Position numbers and translations under genes: made by a program. This document shows positions 57,473 through 64,000 of a stretch of 64,000 bases of DNA, in pieces. The stretch covers positions 310,001 through 374,000 of the forward strand of contig JAGPYM010000031.1 in the NCBI GenBank assembly GCA_020736575.1, given 5' to 3'. The notes under the pieces were generated by a model. That model saw nothing but the letters and a program-made list of their open reading frames with translations. It was not told the DNA's origin and did not search any database. The stretch comes from Thelonectria olida (Eukaryota; Ascomycota; Sordariomycetes; Hypocreales; Nectriaceae). Numbering within the stretch: the stretch's first letter is position 1; each line of letters opens with the position of its first letter.

Positions 57473-57991
57473 GATTGCTGTCGCGGAGTTCAAGCTCTCA
57501 TCAGGGGCGGCTATGCGAGTATGGTTCACGGGGTGGGGGTGGAAGTGTAGTTGTATTCTTTGAGAGTTCGTTTCATACTGTTCACTTATTGGGATTCTCA
57601 CAAGACTATCTTCATTTTCTTTTACCGGAAACTAATATTCCTGCCGAGCTTGTAAACGGGAAAACGCGAGGGGTTGTACAGTGTTCAAGTACAGTGAATG
57701 TGAATGATCGCACTACGGTTCAATTGGCTGCTGCACAATTAATCCCAAAATGATGCCAATGCACAAGGCTTTATGCACATCACGGGCCCGTCGTTTAGCC
57801 GATCGCCAACTGCCCAAGCTCTGACAGCATCGGGGAAACTTAGCTCATCGAAATCATTTCTTTGTCGACGGCGAACACGAACTTCCACATAACTCTTCCT
57901 CCTTTTAATTTTCCCTTCACCCGCACTTGCTTACGTTCCTCCACTGTCCTACCCGCTGCTGCACTCTCGCAGCGGAATCACTAGCGGGAAC
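57473..57991. other. Divergent promoter region (oxidoreductase / SPT5)
   Basis: About 0.5 kb shared by two divergent genes. No further features seen. Confidence 0.4.
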
Positions 57992-60900
57992 ATGGCTTCC
58001 AATGACGCGCCGCGTTTCGACGATTCCGAGGACGAGGACGATTTCAACCCTGCGCCCGCCGAAGCGTCCGATGACGAGGGCGGCGATGGTGCTTCCGAGC
58101 AGCCGCGACGATCAGATGCGAGAGGCTCTAGTCCAGCCCCTCGCGATGATGCCGATGAAGATGAAGATGATGAGGAAGAAGAAGAAGATGACAGGCGTCG
58201 CAACGACGACGATGACGAGGAGGACGATGAAGAAGACGACGAAGACGAAGACGATGTGCAACAAGTATGTCTTGATAAATCCCTCATTCTTCGCCAAGGC
58301 TGTTGCCTTTCCCCAAGGGCCTTGCTCACATTGACAATTGCAGGGCCACCGTCGCAAGCGACGCCGTGATAGGCGCAACGCTTTCTTCGATATCGAAGCC
58401 GAAGTCGACGATGAAGACGAAGCTGAAGATGACGAGAAAGAGGGCGAAGAGATCGGCGACTTCATCGACAATGCTCACCCCGACGACTTGGTCGATAGCG
58501 GTCGTCTAGACGATCGACGACATCGCGAGCTTGACCATCGCCGAGAAATGGAGGCCAGCATGGATGCAGAGAAACAGGCAGAAATTCTCCGACAACGATA
58601 CGGAAATCGGCGTTCCGCTAGGGGCCTCGGCGATGCCGCGGTCGTGCCGAAGCGCCTGCTCCTCCCCAGTGTGGACGATCCTAGTATTTGGGCCGTGAGG
58701 TGTAAGGAAGGCAAAGAACGCGAGGTCATCTTCTCCATCATGAAGCGAATCGAAGAGCGCGCTGGGACCAAGGACGAACTCGCCATCACTGCCGCCTTTG
58801 AGCGCGGAGGTATCGAGTCCGTCATGAAGGGCTTCATCTACGTCGAGGCGCAGCGACAAACCGATATTCTCAAGGCATTGGATGGGCTGATGAACGTCTA
58901 CCCACACTCTAAGATGATCCTCGTCGAGATCAAGGATATGCCCGAGCTGTTGCGTGTTTCCAAAACCCCAACATTGGAGCCTGGTGCCTGGGTCCGATTA
59001 AAGCGACCCATGAAACACAATGGCGATCTAGCCCAGGTCCTCGATGTTACGGAGAACGGTCTAGAGGCAAGAGTTCGGTTCATTCCTCGACTTGACTACG
59101 GTGTGCGTGATGACGCTCTGGCTGCTCTGACGAGTGACGGGAAGCGTAAGAGACCTTTTGGTAACACGGGACCTAAACCTCCGCAAAGACTCTTCAGTGA
59201 GGTGGAAGCACGAAAGCGCCACCCGCGTTACATTCAAGGCAACCCCAGCACCAATACCTGGACCTACATGGGCGATGAGTTTGAGAACGGATTTCAGGTG
59301 AAAGATGTCAAGATTCAGCAGCTCGTGGTCATTGATGTCAGCCCAACGCTGGAGGAGGTCACTCGCTTTGCATCCGGAGCCGAAGATGGCACTGAGAACC
59401 TGGACCTCAAGGCCTTGGCTGCCAGTCTCAAGGACAGCAACACCATGGTCACTTATCTTCCCGGAGACACTATTGAGGTATACTCAGGCGAACAAAGGGG
59501 TGTTTTCGGAAAGGCCGTCAGTGTCCGGGGAGATGTGGTTGAATTGAGAGTCAACGAGGGTGAGCTTGCGGGTCAGACTATTGAGGTTCCCATCAAGGGT
59601 CTTCGCAAGCGTTTTAGGGTCGGTGACCACGTTAAAGTCATTGGAGGCAGCAGATTCCGCGACGAAGTGGGAATGATTGTCAAGATCTCAGAGGATCGTG
59701 TGACTCTCCTGACGGACCAGACCAATACTGAAGTCACTGTCTTTAGCAAGGATCTTCGCGAGGCCAGCGACATTGGTGGAGCAGGATCCCTGGGCCAGTA
59801 CGAGCTTCACGATCTGGTGCAGCTTGATCCTACGACTGTTGGTTGTGTCGTCAAGGTTGACCGTGAGTCCCTTGTCGTCCTTGACCAATTTGGAGACACT
59901 CGACAGGTGATGCCTTCGCAAATTCCTAACAAGCTACCAAAGCGAAAGCAGGCGGTGGCTGCCGACCGAAACGGTTCCGAGATCCGACTCGAGGATGTGG
60001 TCAAGGAGTTTACCGGCCAGCAACGACAGGGCAAGATCATTCACATCCACCGCTCCTATGTCTTCCTTCACACAAACGATAGCAAGGAGAATGCGGGTGT
60101 CTTTGTTACCAAAGCCAGCATGGTCAACACCATTGCAGCCAAGGGTGGTCGAGTCAGCGCCGCTTCCTCGGGTCCTGATCTGAACGCCATGAACCCAGCA
60201 CTGAAGATCCACAAGAATGGTGCGGAGAACAAGCCCCAACAACCCATTAAGATGTTTGGCCGTGATAAGGCAATCGATCAGACCGTTATCATCAAGAAAG
60301 GATCCTACAAAGGCCTGCTGGGCATCGTCAAGGATACAACAGACACTCACGCCCGTGTCGAGCTTCATACGAAGAGCAAGACTATTACGGTGCCCCGAGA
60401 CTCTCTGGCTTTCAAGAACAAGATGACTGGAGCTACGATTGATATCAACACTCGTGGCCGAGGTGGTCATGGAGGCGGTATGGGCCGAGGCGGAGATAGA
60501 GTGGCAGGTTGGCAGGGAGGATCCCGAACTCCTATGGCTAGTGGAGGTTCTGACCGTGTCCCTGCCTGGGGATCACGAAGTAAGTGTTTCAGTCCCACTG
60601 GCAATATTGCATCTCTAACGACTCATAGCACCGGCACAAGGTGGACGTACACCAGCGTGGAAAGCGCAAGACATGTCTGGAGCCAGAACTCCTGCTTGGG
60701 CAGATGGATCCCGCACAGTCAACCCCTACGACGGCAGCCGCACGGCTTACGGCGCTGGTTCGCGCACTCCTGCTTGGCAGTCAGGAGCGAAAACCCCAGC
60801 TCCTGGGGATGCGTTTGGTGCTGGATCACGAACTCCTGCATATGGTGGAAGTGATAGTTGGAACTCTGGTGCCAAGACTCCTGCTTATGGTGTTTCCGCT

Positions 60901-61263
60901 CCTACCCCTGGAGCTAGTGGAAACGACTCGTGGGGCTACACTCCAGGAGCTTCATCTGGTGCGTATGATGCTCCTACTCCTGGCGGCCCTCTCCTGGGTG
61001 CTCCTACCCCTGGTGCAATGAATGCTCCCACGCCAGGTGCCTACTCGGCTCCTACTCCGGCGGCCATGAATGCTCCTACTCCTGGAGGAGGCTACCAGGG
61101 CGATTGGTCTGGTAATTCGGCCCCTACGCCCGCAGCCGGTGCACCTACGCCGGCCGCGTACGGAAGCAGTGGCTACTATGGAGCTCCCACCCCGGCGGCT
61201 TACGGAGGGGCACCGGAGACTCCTGCGGCTACGGGCCCCAGATACACGGATGATGACGATTGA
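57992..61263 (+). CDS. SPT5: Transcription elongation factor SPT5
   Basis: Three exons: 57992-58264, 58344-60579 and 60629-61263 (introns 79 and 49 nt), 1047 residues. The acidic N-terminus (about 1-150) is Asp/Glu-rich. The NGN domain (about 206-298; [20 protein letters not shown] ... [13 protein letters not shown]) binds Spt4. KOW domains follow ([57 protein letters not shown]). The C-terminal region is Gly/Arg-rich and then repetitive: SRTPAW, AKTPAYG and many APTPG/APTPA units, ending [10 protein letters not shown]. With Spt4 it forms DSIF, which travels with RNA polymerase II in the nucleus; the repeats are expected targets of CDK phosphorylation. The second intron falls within the start of the repeat region. 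Confidence 0.97.
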
Positions 61264-61781
61264 ACTGTCGGTTGAGTCGAGGGCAAGGGACTTGCTCCAC
61301 AGAGGGAAGCTGCAATAATGGCGTTTTGGGAGGATTTGTATAATAGATTATCATAAGCAGATTGTCGTCAAACTCGGTTTGAGAAATGGATGGCTGCGTC
61401 TGTGACCAAAAATGAAGTCGGGGTCGATTGGCAGGTCTTGATTTGGGTCTGTTGTGCAGTATGAATATAGGAAGGCTAACTGGCTAAACAACAATTGCAT
61501 ATTTGAATTCTAATTGTTCCATATCTAATTGATCAATTGTAGCCTTTCAGCGCAATGAGCGCTCCCATGCTGATGCTGTCATGAGATCCGTGAATTGCCG
61601 GTCCTTATCGATACCAAGCCCCTCGGCCTAAACACCAAAAAAGTCGGCGAGGGCCATTTCAACAAAACATCAAAGAATCGAACTGTACAACGCTGGCCTA
61701 ACACCCCCCGAGGTGGTCAATTTATTGCCCATCTTTCCAATTGAATTCGAAACAGTCGATTTACGAGAGCCCATACACAAG
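61264..61781. other. Intergenic, no feature seen
   Basis: About 0.5 kb, AT-rich at 61440-61540: 3' UTR of SPT5 and promoter of the next gene. Confidence 0.4.
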
Positions 61782-62372
61782 ATGGCATATTCACAACGAC
61801 TACAGCAACTTCTCCTCGAGTGCATCCATCGAGTCCCACCTTCAATCCATCCATCCGCCGTACGAACCATCTCCACCACAGCTTCTAGACGCGCCGCTCC
61901 CACTTCAAAGCCCTCTCCTCCGCGGAACGACTCTTCTCCCCGACCCAAAGGCACGCGCGTCATCCGTCCAGCCTCAACGCCCCGAGCATCCTCCCCTTCG
62001 TCCACACCCGCTCTACAAGCCTCCCCAGCGCAAGAGGCCATTCGCGCCGCCGAAGCCCGCGAATCAGCTCTCCGGGCTGCGAGGCTGCGACGTGCGAACC
62101 AGAGACAGGAGGATGCGCTCGAGGAGCATATGAAGAAGGAGGCGAAGAAGGAGTATACGAAGAAGTACAACACGGCGGCGAGGAAATGGGTTTCGAGCAT
62201 CATTGCGCTGCCGATATTTTTCGTAACGAGTTATTATCTGTTTGATCGATGTGAGTACTGCGGACTGCGGAAAACGGAAGAAAGAAACAGAGGGGAGATT
62301 GCTGACTGAACATGTGCAGTGGCGTTAGGGAATGCGCAAAAGACGATGCCGAGAGGAGAGGAGGAAGAGTAG
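61782..62372 (+). CDS. Small probable mitochondrial membrane protein
   Basis: Two exons: 61782-62250 and 62320-62372, with a 69-nt intron (GTGAGT, branch GCTGAC, TGCAG); 173 residues. The N-terminus (MAYSQRLQQLLLECIHRVPP ... VRTISTTASRRAAP) is Arg/Ser-rich without acids, as in mitochondrial presequences. A charged helical stretch (AARLRRANQRQEDALEEHMK) is followed by KKYNTAARKWVSSIIALPIF and the single membrane segment ALPIFFVTSYYLFDRLALGN. It ends in an acidic EEEE tail. The KYNTAARKWVSSI block looks strongly conserved among fungi from memory, but I know no named function. Targeting is inferred. Confidence 0.8.
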
Positions 62373-63004
62373 AGTGATGACGACGAGACGGGAAGCTTCA
62401 AGTTTCGCCTCTTGCTGGTCTACTTTGAGTACGGACCGCCATCAATAAGATCTTTCACACAGCTCGAAGGTAGCTGTCGCTGAGGAGACTCCCCAACATG
62501 CAACAGAGGTTAGATGTCCATGTCTTGGATAACGCCTTGTAGCAGATGATGTGGTCTCCGCCTCAAGGATATCCCCGACGGTTCATGCCGTGAGGTTCTG
62601 CTACTTCTTTGGCGCCCTCGCATCACAGGAGTTCGACCACCATGTTCCGCACTGAAAGCGACAGCATCAGGACCAATTATGGCGAGAACAACGACGGCGC
62701 CACGAGAGGCAAATCGAGACTATGATCAGGGAGTGATTGTGGCCTGAATAACGTGTACGATACCTGTTACAACAGTAAAGGAAACGATCTATGATATATT
62801 ACTCTCGAACTTGTGATTGTCGCCTGGAAACAGGTACTTGAGGTGGCCAAGACCTGGTCGAGAAGGGTATCGTGGTCTATCTCAAATGAAGGGCTATCCA
62901 ACAACGCTCAAACCTGGGCGATTCATGCCTTCCGCCCAATACACCGCTTGGTGTTTTTCTCAATAATACCTCAATCATAAACTCCAAAACTCCCAAGGGC
63001 GCTT
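62373..63004. other. Intergenic between convergent genes
   Basis: About 0.63 kb with two 3' UTRs. No gene seen. Confidence 0.4.
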
Positions 63005-64000
63005 CTACCTGTACCTGAACTTGGTAACTGAGGTCCCATCCGCTAGAACACGAGTTTCCTCCTCTAATGTGCATCCTCGCCAGCGAGGAATCGCAATTGT
63101 CCAGAGATACCAATAAACAACTCCCACGACAAAACTTGAAATATCTGTTAGCAAGCAGTTGGTACCAAGTCGGCAAATGACATACATGGTAAATCCCACA
63201 AGGGCATATGTGGCGTAAAACATGCCATTGTCTGGACGATTTGGAGGACGGAAGAAAGGCGCCGCGAGAAGTCCCACGGCCAGGACGATCTTGACGACAA
63301 TCGCGGGCGTCCAGGCTTTGAACGGCCTTTTGAGATCAGGCCGTTGGAAGCGAAGCTTGAGAAGACCGACGGCTATGGCGAGGCTGATGAGCTCGCCGGC
63401 GTAGCCCTCAACTTCAAGAATGAAGGAGTAGACTGCCCCTGACGGAGGGAGGATGATGACGAGCGTGGAGGGTATGTAGTTGACGAGGAAGCCACCCAGA
63501 GGGGACCCGAACGGCTGCGACGAAGACAGAATGTGTCCGAAAGGAAGAAAACCCTGTCTCGCAATTTCTTGCTTGATTCGGGCCATGGCGAATGCCACAA
63601 CCATGACGTTTCCGCCCGCCGAGAGGGCAACGGCCAGGGGCAGAACTCTCCGTCCAACCTGCTCACCAAACAATCGCTCGAAGAAGAGGGCGGCAATGAG
63701 CTCCCCGCTGTCTCGAATCTCGTCAAGGGGAACGACGAGGAAGTAGGCGACGTTGATGAGGAAGTACATGCTGCACGCCGTGGCGAGCGCTGTCAAGGCG
63801 ACCGATCGCAGAGTCCGGACGGGATCCTTCACTTCGTTCAGGACATTGCTGACGTTGTCGAGACCCGCGTACGAGTAGAAGACCTTGAACAGGGCTGTCG
63901 ATATGGTGCCCCAGTTCCAGCTGCTGTCTTCCCAGAGGTGCTCCCAGGAGAGCTGGTGTCTCGTTTCGACGATGGAGTCGGTGTCGGGACGGAAGAGGAC
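63005..64000 (-). CDS. Amino-acid permease, APC superfamily (LAT/MUP-like), 3' part
   Basis: The 5' end lies beyond the right edge. The frame runs from base 64000 to 63186, then a 51-nt intron (63185-63135, GTATGT, branch GCTAAC, CAAG), then 63134-63005. About 315 residues are visible. Hydrophobic segments alternate with short loops, e.g. STALFKVFYSYAGLDNVSNV, ALATACSMYFLINVAYFLVV, PLAVALSAGGNVMVVAFAMA and IVVKIVLAVGLLAAPFF. The block YSYAGLDNVSNVLNEVKDP is the typical TM6-loop of L-type/methionine-permease-like fungal transporters. MARIKQEIARQGFLPF is the matching loop later on. Uptake or efflux of amino acids at a membrane is inferred; the substrate is not determined. Confidence 0.9.
   Translation of the reverse strand, partial: VLFRPDTDSIVETRHQLSWEHLWEDSSWNWGTISTALFKVFYSYAGLDNVSNVLNEVKDPVRTLRSVALTALATACSMYFLINVAYFLVVPLDEIRDSGELIAALFFERLFGEQVGRRVLPLAVALSAGGNVMVVAFAMARIKQEIARQGFLPFGHILSSSQPFGSPLGGFLVNYIPSTLVIILPPSGAVYSFILEVEGYAGELISLAIAVGLLKLRFQRPDLKRPFKAWTPAIVVKIVLAVGLLAAPFFRPPNRPDNGMFYATYALVGFTMYVICRLGTNCLLTDISSFVVGVVYWYLWTIAIPRWRGCTLEEETRVLADGTSVTKFRYR

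Noticed and set aside
57992..58264. GA-rich acidic-codon stretch as a microsatellite
   Set aside because: It codes for the conserved acidic N-terminus of SPT5 and is explained by protein composition.
61670..62203. A 177-codon minus-strand frame opposite the small mitochondrial protein
   Set aside because: It is an antisense shadow; the plus strand has a start, intron and conserved membrane segment.

Overview
This is eukaryotic DNA from a filamentous ascomycete (Pezizomycotina, most likely a sordariomycete; I cannot name the genus). Nearly every gene carries short spliceosomal introns of about 45-130 nt with GTRNGT donors, CTNAC-like branch sites and YAG acceptors. The gene content is typical of moulds: a Zn2Cys6 regulator, a bZIP/DUF3425 factor, DHA1 transporters, an Atg28-like protein and a GPI-type BPL_N protein. 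Coordinates below come from exon joining by eye, using frame, splice motifs and family conservation.

Layout. 1-667: 3' end of a DUF1769 gene. 1034-2281: a graveyard with a broken gene (two in-frame TAG stops and a frameshift) and, on the minus strand, a fragment coding a hevein-type chitin-binding domain. 3720-9062: an MFS transporter (+), a conserved fungal protein of unknown function (-) and a PBDC1-family protein (-). 9887-18000: a Ste6-type full ABC exporter, a GPI-anchored BPL_N protein and a bZIP factor (all +). 18259-22165: a Pmc-type Ca2+ P-type ATPase (-), divergent from a secreted purine-nucleoside-permease (NUP) family protein (+, 24450). 26395-28736: IKS1-like kinase (-). 29460-36463: a Zn2Cys6 regulator (+), a secreted beta-lactamase-like serine hydrolase (-) and a second DHA1 transporter (+), a possible small accessory module. 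37141-37755: a Cys-rich unknown (-).

39722-64000 is mostly housekeeping: pyruvate kinase (-), a tiny four-exon DUF1748 gene (+), an Atg28-like coiled-coil protein (-), a second decayed gene (-, 49266-49711), a metallo-beta-lactamase hydrolase (+), a WDR68/DCAF7-type WD40 protein (+), a zeta-crystallin-type quinone oxidoreductase (-), the elongation factor SPT5 (+), a small probable mitochondrial membrane protein (+) and the 3' part of an amino-acid permease (-, running off the right edge).

Intergenic regions are long (up to 3.9 kb) and repeatedly contain palindromes built on TACCTAGGTA. I found no convincing tRNA, complete rRNA, CRISPR array or intact transposon. The strongest leads are the decayed genes and domain relics, the Ca2+-ATPase with two altered signature prolines, the 29.4-36.5 kb regulator/hydrolase/transporter group, and two stop-free introns of length 3n that could allow protein variants.
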